This document shows, piece by piece, positions 35,552-45,554 of a stretch of 64,000 nucleotides of DNA. The notes beneath the pieces were generated by a model, which made no database searches, was not told the DNA's origin, and worked only from the letters and a program-made list of their open reading frames with translations. The position numbers were made by a program, and so were the translations under genes. The first letter of the stretch is position 1; each line of letters opens with the position of its first letter. This DNA comes from an uncultured Sutterella sp. (GTDB lineage Bacteria; Pseudomonadota; Gammaproteobacteria; Burkholderiales; Burkholderiaceae_F), in assembly GCA_905197905.1 (NCBI GenBank), contig CAJKAP010000006.1, positions 84,582 to 148,581 on the forward strand, given 5' to 3'.

Positions 35552-35831
35552 TCGTCGCTAAAGTGCTTTTTGGGAGCACTCAGTCTCCTTACCTAAAACA
35601 ACGAAAAGGGGGTATATCTGAATATTTTAACCCGAGCATTTCATCCATTATGCATCCTCGCAAGGAGAGTATTACAACTCTTAAAGCCTAAAAAGAGATT
35701 TGCTACAATGAAGAACTGTTATTAGTGATTCCTCTCTCCCACAGAACCTCTTGACTACTGCGAAAAGAGCGCTTCACTGATAGGGGCAGTCAAGCAGTCT
35801 TTTCGACTTTTTTCGTCGCCATAATGTATCC

Positions 35832-38800
35832 ATGACAAGTAGCACCCCTTCTTCAACTTCGTCAGACTCTGCTCACCCGCAGCGTCGGTATCGTGCTTGG
35901 CGCATTCTGGGCGTGGTTGGACTTTTCCTCTATTTTTTCACCTGTACGCTCATCCTCACAGGTCGTTGGTTCTTCACCACCCAAATTGATAACTATCGAG
36001 ACGACATCACTCGTTTGAGCTCGACTTATTTGGGCGTGCACGTTGAAGCCGAAAAAATCACTGGTGGCTTCTCAAAATTCTGGCCAACACTCACTCTTGA
36101 GAAAGTTCGTTTTGCGCAAACTGGTGGGGGCGCTTCGCTGGAATTGCCAAAAATTGAAGCCCGTTTTTCTTGGTCTAGTCTTTGGGCCTTGAGTCCTCGT
36201 TTTCAAACCTTACAAGTAATTTCGCCTTCGCTCTCTATTCATAGAACGGGCGAGTATGTCTATAACATTGCGGGTTGGACTGTTGACTTTTCTCGTAATG
36301 GAGTCGATAACACCCCAAACAGTGGTACAACTAAGTTTTATCAGTGGCTTCTTTCCCAAACCAAGTTAAGTCTGATAGACGGCGACATAATTTATCGAGA
36401 TGACATCGACCCAGAAAACGAAGATATTCACCTCACTAATATTCAATTCTTATTTGAGCAACATCTTCTGGATTGGCGCCTTGGTTTTCGTGCCCGTCTC
36501 CTTAAAGAGACTGGTGAAGAAAATATACACATTGTTGGCAACGTGGAAAAGAATTTCTTTCACAAGGCCACAGACCCTTTCACGTGGAAAGGTAATTTTT
36601 ACGCCAAAACTGATTTTATTGATGTTGCTCGACTAGTGAAAAGTTTAAAGCTCCCGCTCGCGCTTTCTTCTGGTACTGGAGCGATCGAACTGTGGAGCAA
36701 ATTCCAAGAAGGTTGCTTGACTGATCTCATCTCTGACATCGATATTCAAGGAGTTAACCTCAAGCTACCAAATGCTCTTGAGCCGCTCGATATTGCACGC
36801 TTGGCGACGCGCTTCATATACGAGGAAAGTAAGAACAAATCCGAATCGTCGCGAGCTTTTGCTTTTAAAAATCTTTTCCTGCAAACCGTCAGTAACAAAG
36901 CAGCACAGAATAATTATCTAGGCTACTTTGCTCTCAGTGAAAAGAAAAACGCTTCATCGGACCTCTACTCTGTAGAGGTCTCTGACGCGAGTATTTCTAA
37001 CTGGAAGCGCCTTTTACCCGCATTACCCCTTGAATCCGCTACTCGCGATATTTTGAGCCACTACAGCGTGGATGGACACATTCAGCACCTATCTCTCAAT
37101 AATCGGGGAGACTGGCAAGCGCTACACAATTGGCGTTTAAATACTCAGTTCGATGACCTTTCTTTCAAAGTCATTGACTCAAACATTCCAAGTTTTACAC
37201 GTCTTTCGGGATCTATTAAGTCGAACGATTCGGGACAATACGACCTTATTCTCGACTCGATAAACAGCTCGCTCACTTTTCCTGGCGTCTTTAAGCGCTC
37301 AACAATCCCTGTGAACTCGTTAAAGGCCACCGCTCGTATAGCACTCATACCAGAACTCAAAATTGAATTTATGCAATTTTCTGCCCAGAACAACGAAGCT
37401 CAAGTTGCAGGTCAAGGCTATTGGTTAAACACTGGTGATGTGGGAACGCTCAACATTTCTGGGAAAATTATGCGGGCAGACGGTCGAGCAGTGGAAAACT
37501 ATCTTCCTCTCGCTGTGGGTAGCTCGACTTTGAATTGGCTCGATAATGCGATCTTAGCGGGGACGGTCACCTCAGGAACCTTTGAAGTGAGGGGGCCGTT
37601 GCGTACCTTCCCTTGGCATAAGAGCACCAATCCAGATGAGCGCTTCTTGATTGATGGGATTGTAAAAAATGGGAAACTCAACTTCTTCCCAACGCCCAAT
37701 ACCACAAGTAAAAAGACAGCTTGGCCACTACTTACCGACATTACTGCTCGTCTCATTTTTGAAGGGAATAGTATGCGTATTGAAGGCTCGCAAGCCACAA
37801 GCCTTGGACTAAAAAGCAATAACGCAATCGTCAAAATTGATGACTTTGCTAAGCCTGTTCTTGACGTTGATGCCAGCATTTCTGGTGATCTGAAAAACGC
37901 TCTGCGCTATCTCAAAGAGAGCGCTCTCCTCGCTCAGATTCTCGGAAACACTTTTGATCAGACAACGGGTTCTGGCCCCATAAAAACTCATCTTGATCTT
38001 TCCATTCCACTGAGTACACCAGAACACACTTCGGCGAAAGTGGTCACGGACTTTAACAAGACTAAATTATCATATGGATTCCATCTTCCCGAAATTAGTG
38101 AGCTCAGTGGTCAACTCGTCGTCACCAGCGACGATATCAGTACGCCCATTCCTTTCAGCGGGAAAACTCCAGAGGGACCGATTAGCATCAGGCTCTTAAC
38201 CGCTCAAAAGCAAACACATATCGGCATTTCTGGACATTTAAGCGCCCAGGAAGCCCTCAACTTATTGGAAAAGAACCCCTTTAAGCATGAGCTCTCGCAG
38301 GCTCTGAAAGGGAGTTTCCCTGTCTCGGTGGATATTGTTTTTGGTTTAGCGCAACCTCTACTACGTATCAGCGGAAAATCCAATCTTGAAGGACTAGAAA
38401 GTACGCTCCCTGCGCCACTTTCTAAAGAAGCACGCCATCAGTGGCCAGTAGACTTCGTCTACGAAAAAGCACATGAACATACCGCTACGCTCAAAATCGC
38501 GTCTCCAAAGCATGCTGATGTCAATCTGACATTTGCAACGCCAGAATTTCTCGTCAAATCTGGACACATTCTCATTGGAACCCACAAAGCCTTGTCACCC
38601 AGCAAATCTGGTGTGCAATTCTTGGTGAATGCTCCTCAGCTTGATTTAGATGCCTGGCAAAAAGTTCTCTCGACAGAAAAAAAGTCCGAACAAACGTTCC
38701 CACTCGCCTATGCTGGGTTGCATGCGTCTCAGTTTGTTCGTTTTAAAAATCAAGTCTTCCAAAACGCCAGCTTCACTGCTCAATTGGATAATGCCGTTTG

Positions 38801-39803
38801 GCATATCGGACTGCAGAGCACTGAATTGGCAGGTAGTTTGCAATACCAACCAAAGAGAGTCAATCGTGCCGCTCAGCTCTCGGGAACTATTGATCGACTT
38901 CACCTCACCACTAAAGATGACGATAACGAAGTTGCCAAAACCATTGCTCTTTCGGAAGTGAAAAGCAGTGTAGACTCTCTTCCCGACATCATGCTCAACG
39001 TGAAAGACTTGAGCCTGAATCAGCATCGCCTAGGGAGCGTCAACATTGATGCTACAAACGAGGGGCAAGAAATTCCACGTTGGTATTTGCGCTCAATGAA
39101 AGTCCTCAACACTGGGGGGTTATTGGATGTACATGGCGTATGGTATTCGAGATCTCGCAATAAGAGTAATGCAACGGTCAAACTCAGTGTGACCGACATG
39201 GGAAAATTGCTTTCTAGTTTGAACTATGCCAATGCGGTTCGTGGCACCACAGGAAGTATAGAAGCTACGCTTTCTTGGCAAGGGTCCCCACTCGACTTCA
39301 ATGTGCGAACCCTTGACGGAACCCTCGTAGGGGACTTTAGTCAGGGGGAATTTTTACAAATTGAACCCGGCGCTGGGCGCATCCTGAGTTTGCTTTCATT
39401 GCAGCACCTCTTGAAGCGCCTCACGTTTGACTTCCGCGACGTGTTCGGAGCAGGCTTTGCCTTTGACTCTCTACATGTGGAAGGTACTGTTTCTCAAGGC
39501 TTATTTACCACGCCCAAGATGTCAATTTTAGGATCAGCAGCAAGCGTACTAACAGTTGGCCGAATTAACCTCGTTGCCGAAACGCTTGATTTAAAATCGG
39601 TGATACTCCCATCCATTAACGTGGGTGGACCGTCGTTAGCCCTTGCCTTGGTTAATCCAGCCGTTGGGATCGGAACGTTTGTCTCCCAGTGGGTTTTCCA
39701 AGATCAAATCTCGCAGCTTTTCAAGTCCGAGTACACTATTACGGGGACCTTTGACGACCCGATAGTGATGAAGCTCGGCGGTAGTAAGTCTAGTCAAAAG
39801 TGA
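35832..39803 (+). CDS. YhdP family AsmA-like protein (TIGR02099)
   Basis: 1323 residues. One N-terminal transmembrane helix (about 20-45) is followed by a very long beta-rich periplasmic region, with the AsmA-like C-terminal domain near the end (DGTLVGDFSQGEFLQIEPGAGRILSLLSLQ, typical of the TIGR02099/DUF3971 family). E. coli YhdP, TamB and YdbH form bridge-like proteins that carry phospholipids to the outer membrane. The adjacent PlsC and CdsA-like genes, starting 45 bases downstream, fit a lipid context. Confidence 0.9.
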   Translation: MTSSTPSSTSSDSAHPQRRYRAWRILGVVGLFLYFFTCTLILTGRWFFTTQIDNYRDDITRLSSTYLGVHVEAEKITGGFSKFWPTLTLEKVRFAQTGGGASLELPKIEARFSWSSLWALSPRFQTLQVISPSLSIHRTGEYVYNIAGWTVDFSRNGVDNTPNSGTTKFYQWLLSQTKLSLIDGDIIYRDDIDPENEDIHLTNIQFLFEQHLLDWRLGFRARLLKETGEENIHIVGNVEKNFFHKATDPFTWKGNFYAKTDFIDVARLVKSLKLPLALSSGTGAIELWSKFQEGCLTDLISDIDIQGVNLKLPNALEPLDIARLATRFIYEESKNKSESSRAFAFKNLFLQTVSNKAAQNNYLGYFALSEKKNASSDLYSVEVSDASISNWKRLLPALPLESATRDILSHYSVDGHIQHLSLNNRGDWQALHNWRLNTQFDDLSFKVIDSNIPSFTRLSGSIKSNDSGQYDLILDSINSSLTFPGVFKRSTIPVNSLKATARIALIPELKIEFMQFSAQNNEAQVAGQGYWLNTGDVGTLNISGKIMRADGRAVENYLPLAVGSSTLNWLDNAILAGTVTSGTFEVRGPLRTFPWHKSTNPDERFLIDGIVKNGKLNFFPTPNTTSKKTAWPLLTDITARLIFEGNSMRIEGSQATSLGLKSNNAIVKIDDFAKPVLDVDASISGDLKNALRYLKESALLAQILGNTFDQTTGSGPIKTHLDLSIPLSTPEHTSAKVVTDFNKTKLSYGFHLPEISELSGQLVVTSDDISTPIPFSGKTPEGPISIRLLTAQKQTHIGISGHLSAQEALNLLEKNPFKHELSQALKGSFPVSVDIVFGLAQPLLRISGKSNLEGLESTLPAPLSKEARHQWPVDFVYEKAHEHTATLKIASPKHADVNLTFATPEFLVKSGHILIGTHKALSPSKSGVQFLVNAPQLDLDAWQKVLSTEKKSEQTFPLAYAGLHASQFVRFKNQVFQNASFTAQLDNAVWHIGLQSTELAGSLQYQPKRVNRAAQLSGTIDRLHLTTKDDDNEVAKTIALSEVKSSVDSLPDIMLNVKDLSLNQHRLGSVNIDATNEGQEIPRWYLRSMKVLNTGGLLDVHGVWYSRSRNKSNATVKLSVTDMGKLLSSLNYANAVRGTTGSIEATLSWQGSPLDFNVRTLDGTLVGDFSQGEFLQIEPGAGRILSLLSLQHLLKRLTFDFRDVFGAGFAFDSLHVEGTVSQGLFTTPKMSILGSAASVLTVGRINLVAETLDLKSVILPSINVGGPSLALALVNPAVGIGTFVSQWVFQDQISQLFKSEYTITGTFDDPIVMKLGGSKSSQK

Positions 39804-39848
39804 TTTACTGTCTATAATGAAGGCTCGAGTAAGTGACAGGAATTAAAG

Positions 39849-40463
39849 GTGTTTACTTCTTTCAAATTAATGACCCCGATTGTGTGGTTGACTCGTTTGC
39901 TAGTGGGAGCCTATCCGCACTGGCAGGGTTGTGCGCCTTCAGCGCGCCAGCGCATCTACTTTGCGAACCATACTAGTCATCTTGATACGATTGTCATTTG
40001 GGCATCCCTCCCTGCACAGTTGCGTCCTTTTGTCCGCCCAGTAGCCGCAAAAGACTATTGGGAAAAAGGATGGATTCGTCGCCAGATTGCATTAAAAGAA
40101 CTCAATGTCGTGCTTGTCGATCGTCGACATACCGAGCACAGCAACCCTCTCGATCCGCTTCGTGAAGCGCTCGCAGAAGGGGCTTCTTTGATTATTTTCC
40201 CTGAAGGAACTCGACGCCCTCAACCGCTTCCGAGCGAATTTAAGTCGGGGCTTTGGCGTCTGATGAAAGAGTTCCCCGAGGTGGAACTCATTCCTGTTTA
40301 TATTGAAAACTTGCACCGCGCCATGCCTAAAGGTGTGCTTCTTCCGGTGCCTACGATTTGCTCGATTCGTTTTGGGAAGCCCTTGGAACACTCTGTGGAA
40401 GACCTCAAAGAGGACTTCTTGAATCGAGCTCGTCAGTCCATTATTGAGTTGGCACAACCATGA
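39849..40463 (+). CDS. 1-acylglycerol-3-phosphate acyltransferase family (PlsC-like)
   Basis: 204 residues. Acyltransferase motifs: HX4D in [10 protein letters not shown], the glycerophosphate site FPEGTRR, and [10 protein letters not shown]. One N-terminal hydrophobic segment. GTG start with AGGAATTAAAG upstream. Acylates a lysophospholipid; the exact acceptor is not defined because this is not necessarily the main PlsC. Overlaps the next gene by ATGA, so coupled to the CdsA-like enzyme. Confidence 0.88.
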   Translation: MFTSFKLMTPIVWLTRLLVGAYPHWQGCAPSARQRIYFANHTSHLDTIVIWASLPAQLRPFVRPVAAKDYWEKGWIRRQIALKELNVVLVDRRHTEHSNPLDPLREALAEGASLIIFPEGTRRPQPLPSEFKSGLWRLMKEFPEVELIPVYIENLHRAMPKGVLLPVPTICSIRFGKPLEHSVEDLKEDFLNRARQSIIELAQP

Positions 40464-41431
40464 GATTGGGTTTTTCTACTTACGAAGCGTATATCTTCCT
40501 TCTCGTTGGGCTATTCGTTCTCGCCTTCGCAGGGACGCTTTATAGCTCCTACGCTTTAGGACACACAACGACCGCGGTTGGTCGCTCTCGCCTCTTGGCT
40601 ATTTCGTCTCGTCTTCGTATGGCTTGGTGGCTGACGGCGGTCTTCACAATTGCTTTTGCTTTTGGGGGCGGCTCGTTACTAGTTTTCTTTGCCTTGATTA
40701 GCTTTTTCCTGCTACGCGAGTTTATTGCAATTACGCCAACGAAACCGACTGACCACAACGCCTTGGTGCTCTCTTTTTACATCGCCATCCCGTTGCAGTA
40801 CATTCTAATTTACTATGAACTCACTGAGCTCTTCACACTGCTCATTCCGGTGTATCTTTTCTTAGCGCTCCCCGTGATCATGGCACTTAAACACGATCCC
40901 GATGGTTATTTAGAGCGTGTAGCTAAGGTGCAGTGGGGCGTGATGCTCTGCGTCTTCTGCGTCAGTCATGCGCCTGCCATTGCAACGTTTGACTTAACGC
41001 GGTACAACTCGACTGGTCCCCTTTTGTTGCTCTTTTTCTTGTTGGTCCTCTTTGTGAGTGATCTCTGTTCCACCATTGCGAGTTCTTTCCTCGGCAAAGG
41101 AGCGCTGCGCTTCAACCCCAACCGAACCTTGATGGGAACTATTGTAGGATGCACCGCAGGGGTAGCCGCAGGCATGATGATGTTCTGGATTACCCCATTC
41201 CGCTTCTGGCAGGCTATTTTAATGGCAATTGCCATTGTGATAGCTGGCGTAATGGGGGATATCGTCATTAGTGCCGTGCGTCGTAGTATGGGTGCAGAGC
41301 GCCTCGCTGGTGAGTCTGATATCTACATCACACGAGGCACACTAGCGCGTCTTGCCCCCCTTACTTTTGCGGCGCCAGTGTTCTACCACCTAACCCAATT
41401 CTTCTTTGTGTGGTATCCACACCTCTTCTAA
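40460..41431 (+). CDS. Phosphatidate cytidylyltransferase family (CdsA/YnbB-like)
   Basis: 323 residues with about eight transmembrane helices. The C-terminal CTP-transferase region shows [32 protein letters not shown] and [17 protein letters not shown], matching the CDP-DAG synthase signature up to GD-x-x-S-A-x-(K/R)-R. The family's HGGxxDRxDS end is replaced by [15 protein letters not shown], as in the YnbB-type paralogue often paired with a PlsC-like gene. So it probably makes CDP-diacylglycerol, but may be a specialised second copy. Confidence 0.85.
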   Translation: MRLGFSTYEAYIFLLVGLFVLAFAGTLYSSYALGHTTTAVGRSRLLAISSRLRMAWWLTAVFTIAFAFGGGSLLVFFALISFFLLREFIAITPTKPTDHNALVLSFYIAIPLQYILIYYELTELFTLLIPVYLFLALPVIMALKHDPDGYLERVAKVQWGVMLCVFCVSHAPAIATFDLTRYNSTGPLLLLFFLLVLFVSDLCSTIASSFLGKGALRFNPNRTLMGTIVGCTAGVAAGMMMFWITPFRFWQAILMAIAIVIAGVMGDIVISAVRRSMGAERLAGESDIYITRGTLARLAPLTFAAPVFYHLTQFFFVWYPHLF

Positions 41432-41441
41432 GGAGCAAATT

Positions 41442-41478
41442 CGGGAGTCAGTTTATTCAACGCTCCCGTTTTGTTTGT
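41442..41478 (+). terminator. Terminator after the CdsA-like gene
   Basis: Stem CGGGAG/CTCCCG (41442-41447, 41463-41468) followed by TTTTGTTTG. Confidence 0.6.
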
Positions 41479-41496
41479 TGTCTATGTCAAAGTCGT

Positions 41497-41524
41497 AAAA
41501 AAGCGCCTTCTTTAGAGAAAGCGC
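41497..41524 (-). terminator. Terminator of infA
   Basis: A 9-bp stem GCGCCTTCT/AGAAAGCGC with one G-T pair; the minus-strand transcript continues into TTTTTTAC. Confidence 0.8.
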
Positions 41525-41561
41525 TTCTTTTCATCAGTACGCGACCGAACTCAAGTGCCAA

Positions 41562-41837
41562 TTAACGACGACGAGAGGACGAGCCAGCCGACTGGGAGGC
41601 ACCACCAGAAGGGCGACCTTCGATGTGGCGGAACGTAATGCGTCCTTTAGTCAAGTCGTATGGCGAAAGCTCGAGCGAAACTTTGTCACCAGCCAAAATA
41701 CGAATGTGGTGCTTACGCATCTTACCGTTGGTATAAGCCACCAGTTCATGACCGTTGTCGAGTTTCACACGATAGCGAGCATCAGGCAGGACTTCCAAAA
41801 CCTGGCCAGACATCTCAATCAAATCTTCTTTTGCCAT
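41562..41837 (-). CDS. infA: Translation initiation factor IF-1 (orphan copy with basic tail)
   Basis: 91 residues. A single S1/OB domain with [50 protein letters not shown] and KGRITFRH. It binds the 30S A site during initiation. Canonical IF-1 is about 72 residues; here ~18 extra residues rich in Gly, Ser and ending RRR follow. Betaproteobacteria commonly carry a stand-alone infA of this longer type outside the ribosomal operon; whether a second copy exists cannot be seen. Confidence 0.95.
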   Translation of the reverse strand: MAKEDLIEMSGQVLEVLPDARYRVKLDNGHELVAYTNGKMRKHHIRILAGDKVSLELSPYDLTKGRITFRHIEGRPSGGASQSAGSSSRRR

Positions 41838-42281
41838 AATATTCCATAGAAAAAAGCAAATTCTCTTTCTTTTCTAGAATCTCACATGAGTAAGCTCTCC
41901 ACACTAGTGGGAGCTAAAAAGAATTTGCTTGAAAATAATATTTGAGATTGCTTCCTCTTGATGTGGAGCAATCTCACGGATTCATCGATAAGACCCATCA
42001 TGCTACAGCACAAGTTATTTCACTCTCATTGCGCAGGAACGAGCCAACCAACAGGATCGAGATTGTACCACTCTTTTAGGGTATGCTTCAGCCATCGAGT
42101 CTGAGAAAATCTTTTGTGTACTCAATATTTTTTCATCGCCAGCTAAGGGAACTCGGCTAAAATAACTTTCAGGATAACTAGAGGAGGTGCTCATTTTGGA
42201 GTAGTACTCCTCCCCCCCCCTCAACGTCGAAGTATTTCCAAAGCTCTGTCAACACTGGAAACGCTCTAAGGAGAACCGTAT
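41838..42281. other. infA/hemG divergent intergenic region
   Basis: 444 bases without a convincing gene. It contains a 10-bp perfect dyad TGAGATTGCT/AGCAATCTCA (41943-41952, 41967-41976), within which TTGAT-GTGG-AGCAA (41958-41971) is one base from an FNR box. Nearer hemG are GGAGTA-G-TACTCC (42198-42210) and a C9 homopolymer (42212-42220) about 60 bases before the hemG start. Confidence 0.45.
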
Positions 42282-42821
42282 ATGAAAACCGTGCTCGTGG
42301 TTTACGATAGCCGTTATGGCCACACTGCCCGTATTGCTCGTTGCATCTGGGAAACCATTGTCAATGAAGGTCATCAAGCCGACATGATGAACGTGCTTGA
42401 AGCCGACCGCGAAGGCGTCGACTGGAACAAGTACGACACCGTCATTGCTGGCGCTCCAGTTCTTTACGGTAAATTCCGTCGCGATTTCTTGGGTTTTGTG
42501 AACAAGTGGAAGTCCGTCCTTGACGCCAAGGCCAACAGTTTCTTCTGTGTTTCCGTTGTTGCTCGTACGCCAGCTAAGGCTACGCCAGAGGGCAATGTTT
42601 ACTGCCGTAAATTCCTTGAAAACAATCCTTGGCATCCAAAGGATGTGAAGTGCTTTGCTGGTAAAGTCGACTACCCGAACTGGGGTTGGTTGGATACTAA
42701 GCTCATCCAGATGATCATGAAGATGACAAAGGGCCCAACGGAGCCGACCGCAGTGATCGACTACACCAATTGGGACGAAGTGGCTGAATATGCTCGCCAC
42801 TGCTTGACCTTGGAAGCCTAA
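42282..42821 (+). CDS. hemG: Menaquinone-dependent protoporphyrinogen IX dehydrogenase
   Basis: 179 residues, flavodoxin-like. FMN phosphate loop VVYDSRYGHTARIA near the N-terminus; the HemG-specific long loop with VVARTPAKATPEGN..CRKFLENNPWHP and the C-terminal DTKLIQMIMKMTKGPT match E. coli HemG. Oxidises protoporphyrinogen IX to protoporphyrin IX with menaquinone as acceptor, which suits anaerobic haem synthesis and fumarate respiration. Monocistronic between a long upstream region and a terminator. Confidence 0.92.
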   Translation: MKTVLVVYDSRYGHTARIARCIWETIVNEGHQADMMNVLEADREGVDWNKYDTVIAGAPVLYGKFRRDFLGFVNKWKSVLDAKANSFFCVSVVARTPAKATPEGNVYCRKFLENNPWHPKDVKCFAGKVDYPNWGWLDTKLIQMIMKMTKGPTEPTAVIDYTNWDEVAEYARHCLTLEA

Positions 42822-42847
42822 TCCATTGTTAAGCCAATAGATCAGAA

Positions 42848-42899
42848 AAACGTAGCATGCTCTACTCCAAATAGACCTTGTGCTACGTTTTTCTTTTTA
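42848..42899 (+). terminator. Intrinsic terminator of hemG
   Basis: A 10-bp stem AAACGTAGCA/TGCTACGTTT (42848-42857, 42881-42890) then TTCTTTTT. Confidence 0.8.
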
Positions 42900-43081
42900 A
42901 GAATGACCTCGCTCTCTGGAAAAAGACCATACTTTTCGTAATATTTATTTACACAATCACATTTCAGCGCGCGGTATAGCGGAATTGAGTGTTTACACTT
43001 GATTCACTAACTTTTGACGGCTTAGACGACTTATTTAGGAATCTTCTGAGCATTTTTTTACTCTATTTTTTAACAAGTCAA

Positions 43082-44761
43082 ATGGCCAATTATCCTTGGT
43101 ATCAATCCTATCCCGAGGGGATTCCTCATACTATCAACCCCGACAAATTCGCAAGTCTGCCGGGCATGCTCGATAGCGTTGCTGCGCAGTTCCCAAACCG
43201 TATTGGTTACAGCAATATGGGGGTGGGACTCACCTACAGTAAAACTGCCACTCTTTCAAAAGATTTGGCAGCCTATCTCCAAAGCTTGGAAGGTATGACG
43301 CCAGGCGATCGCGTCGCACTGATGATGCCGAACCTCTTGCAGTACATCGTGGCCGTATTCGCCTGCCAACGTGCTGGGTTTGTTGTCGTTAACATCAATC
43401 CTCTCTACACTTCTCGCGAGGTGCATGAATCGTTGGTGGACTCTGACGCTAAAGCCATCATCATCATTGAAAACTTTGCTAAAACGCTCCAAAAAGCCTT
43501 GCCTGGTACATCTTGCCAGCACGTGGTGCTGACGGCCGTGGGCGATCTCTTTCCTTTCTTCAAACGTACGCTCGTGAACTTCGTGATTCGCAAAGTGAAG
43601 AAGATGGTCCCTGCCTATAGTCTTCCTCACGCAGTCAGCTTTAATGATGCTCTTTCCCGTGGCCGCGCCCACGGTTTCAAGCCGCACGGCATTAAAAACA
43701 CCGACACAGCTTTCTTGCAATACACAGGGGGTACCACTGGCGTTTCCAAAGGTGCCATTCTCACACATCGCAATATTTTGGCCAATATGGAACAGGTTGG
43801 TACCTGGCTCTCGAGTACCTTCGAAGCTGGGAAAGAAACCGCTTTGATTGCTCTGCCTCTCTACCATATCTTTTCGCTCACCGCGACCATGACATTCTCA
43901 GCCTGGGGTGCCTCCATGGATTTGATTACAAATCCTCGTGACATCAATGGACTTGCCAAAGAATGTAAGAAGTGGGACTTCTCCATCATTATTGGCGTCA
44001 ACACTCTCTTCGCAGCAATGCTCAACAACGAGCTCTTTTGCTCGCACAAGTTCACACGTCTTAAGATGACTGCTGGTGGCGGTACGCAGGTCCTGCGCCC
44101 AGTTGCTGAACGTTGGGCTAAGCAGACTGGCTCGAACATTCTGGAAGCCTATGGATTGACAGAATGCTCTCCTGGTGTGTGTGGCAATATCCCGAATGCT
44201 CCTTGGGATGGCTCTGTGGGGGTTCCGCTTCCTTCTACTGAGGTTTCCATCCGCGGTGACAATTTCAATGACTTAGGCGTCTGCCCGGAAGGGGGAGATC
44301 CCGCCGAGTACACTGGTGAAATTTGTGTGCGTGGACCACAGGTCATGCAAGGTTACTGGAACAAACCAGAAGAAACCGCTGCAGTTATGCGTGATGGCTG
44401 GCTTCGCACTGGTGACGTTGGCTATATGAACCACCGCGGTGAAGTCTCTATTACGGACCGCAAGAAAGACATGATTTTGGTCTCTGGGTTTAACGTCTAC
44501 CCCAATGAAGTGGAAAATGTTATCGCCGCTATGCCTGGTGTCTTGGAAGTGGGCGTCGTTGGGATGCCGAGTGAAAAGAGTGGAGAAATGGTCCGAGCGG
44601 TGATCGTCCGCAAAGATCCAACGCTGACGGTTGATCAGGTCAAAACTTACTGTCGAGCCCAGCTCACAGCCTATAAAATGCCCAGAGACATCATTTTCGT
44701 TGATGAATTACCTAAGACGAATGTGGGTAAAATTTTACGTCGTGAATTGAAGAATCTCTAA
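43082..44761 (+). CDS. fadD: Long-chain fatty acid-CoA ligase
   Basis: 559 residues. Activates fatty acids as acyl-AMP then acyl-CoA at the inner membrane. Adenylation motifs: LQYTGGTTGVSKGAILTHRN (P-loop-like A3), YGLTECSPGV (A5), GWLRTGDVGYM (A7) and RKKDMILVSGFNVYPNEVE (A8), with the catalytic Lys in KTNVGKILRREL. The start at 43082 matches the FadD N-terminus (WYQSYPEGIPHTINPDKF); a GTG 31 codons upstream adds a hydrophobic, unrelated segment. No other fad genes are adjacent, so it may serve phospholipid turnover. Confidence 0.94.
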   Translation: MANYPWYQSYPEGIPHTINPDKFASLPGMLDSVAAQFPNRIGYSNMGVGLTYSKTATLSKDLAAYLQSLEGMTPGDRVALMMPNLLQYIVAVFACQRAGFVVVNINPLYTSREVHESLVDSDAKAIIIIENFAKTLQKALPGTSCQHVVLTAVGDLFPFFKRTLVNFVIRKVKKMVPAYSLPHAVSFNDALSRGRAHGFKPHGIKNTDTAFLQYTGGTTGVSKGAILTHRNILANMEQVGTWLSSTFEAGKETALIALPLYHIFSLTATMTFSAWGASMDLITNPRDINGLAKECKKWDFSIIIGVNTLFAAMLNNELFCSHKFTRLKMTAGGGTQVLRPVAERWAKQTGSNILEAYGLTECSPGVCGNIPNAPWDGSVGVPLPSTEVSIRGDNFNDLGVCPEGGDPAEYTGEICVRGPQVMQGYWNKPEETAAVMRDGWLRTGDVGYMNHRGEVSITDRKKDMILVSGFNVYPNEVENVIAAMPGVLEVGVVGMPSEKSGEMVRAVIVRKDPTLTVDQVKTYCRAQLTAYKMPRDIIFVDELPKTNVGKILRRELKNL

Positions 44762-44775
44762 TGATTCTTTAGCAT

Positions 44776-44818
44776 AAGGCCTTTCAGAAAATTTCTCTGA
44801 AAGGCCTTTGTGCTTTTT
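44776..44818 (+). terminator. Intrinsic terminator of fadD
   Basis: A 13-bp perfect stem AAGGCCTTTCAGA/TCTGAAAGGCCTT (44776-44788, 44796-44808) then TGTGCTTTTTG. Confidence 0.85.
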
Positions 44819-44825
44819 GGGAATA

Positions 44826-45044
44826 TTATTGCTGAGCTTTCACTGTGATTTTTTGGTCTTGGATTTCCACCACTTCACCGCCACGAAGCTTACGTCCACG
44901 GCGTGTTTCTACTTCGTTATTAACCTTAACTTTTCCTTCGTTGATCAATTCTTTGGCCTGCCCGCCGGAATCAGCTAAGCCAGTTGCCTTAAGCAATGCA
45001 TCTAATGTAATCAGCTCGCCACGGATATAAAATTCAGTATTCAT
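44826..45044 (-). CDS. Small S4-domain RNA-binding protein (YbcJ-like)
   Basis: 72 residues, essentially one S4 domain: LITLDALLKATGLADSGGQAKELINEGKVKVNNEVETRRGRKLRGGEVVEI. YbcJ-type proteins bind RNA; a role at the ribosome is assumed from the domain. Divergent from lrgA. Confidence 0.9.
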   Translation of the reverse strand: MNTEFYIRGELITLDALLKATGLADSGGQAKELINEGKVKVNNEVETRRGRKLRGGEVVEIQDQKITVKAQQ

Positions 45045-45191
45045 TTGGGATTCTCTAACCTATATCAAAACTATTTTCCCCAAATTAGGGCGAATAGTGC
45101 AACAATGACGATCTTACACAACGCAAGTGCCACTGTACATCGTCGTCGACGTTTATTGTGACAGAATTTTGGTCACACCGAGAGTTTAGTG

Positions 45192-45545
45192 ATGCTTAAT
45201 GCCATTACTCTAATTTTATTTTTTCAAGTTATCGGAGAAATCATCAGCCGCGCGACAGGTCTTCCTGTCCCCGGCTCCGTGCTAGGGATGATCCTGATGC
45301 TGATGGCCTTCTTTGTGAAGGATAACCTCATCGGCGTCATTCGTCCTACGGGTGGAGTACTCCTTTCTAATCTTTCTTTGCTATTTGTTCCTGCTGGCGT
45401 AGGAATCATGCGTCAAGGTGAACGCTTCTTGAATGAAGGCGTGAGTATTTTCGCTGTTATCGTCCTCTCGACCATTATTTCCTTGATTGTGACGGCCTAC
45501 ACCATTATGCTCGCTCAAAAGCTCCTTAAGATCCACGACGACTAG
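45192..45545 (+). CDS. lrgA: CidA/LrgA family holin-like membrane protein
   Basis: 117 residues, four predicted helices. The family signature LPVPGSVLGMILMLMAFF and LLFVPAGVGIMRQGE are clear. The ATG at 45192 directly follows a GTG that could also start. LrgA/CidA proteins are proposed holin-like exporters that affect murein hydrolase activity, and in some species act with LrgB in pyruvate or glycolate transport. Ten bases precede lrgB, so it is an operon. Confidence 0.92.
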   Translation: MLNAITLILFFQVIGEIISRATGLPVPGSVLGMILMLMAFFVKDNLIGVIRPTGGVLLSNLSLLFVPAGVGIMRQGERFLNEGVSIFAVIVLSTIISLIVTAYTIMLAQKLLKIHDD

Positions 45546-45554
45546 AGAACTGCA

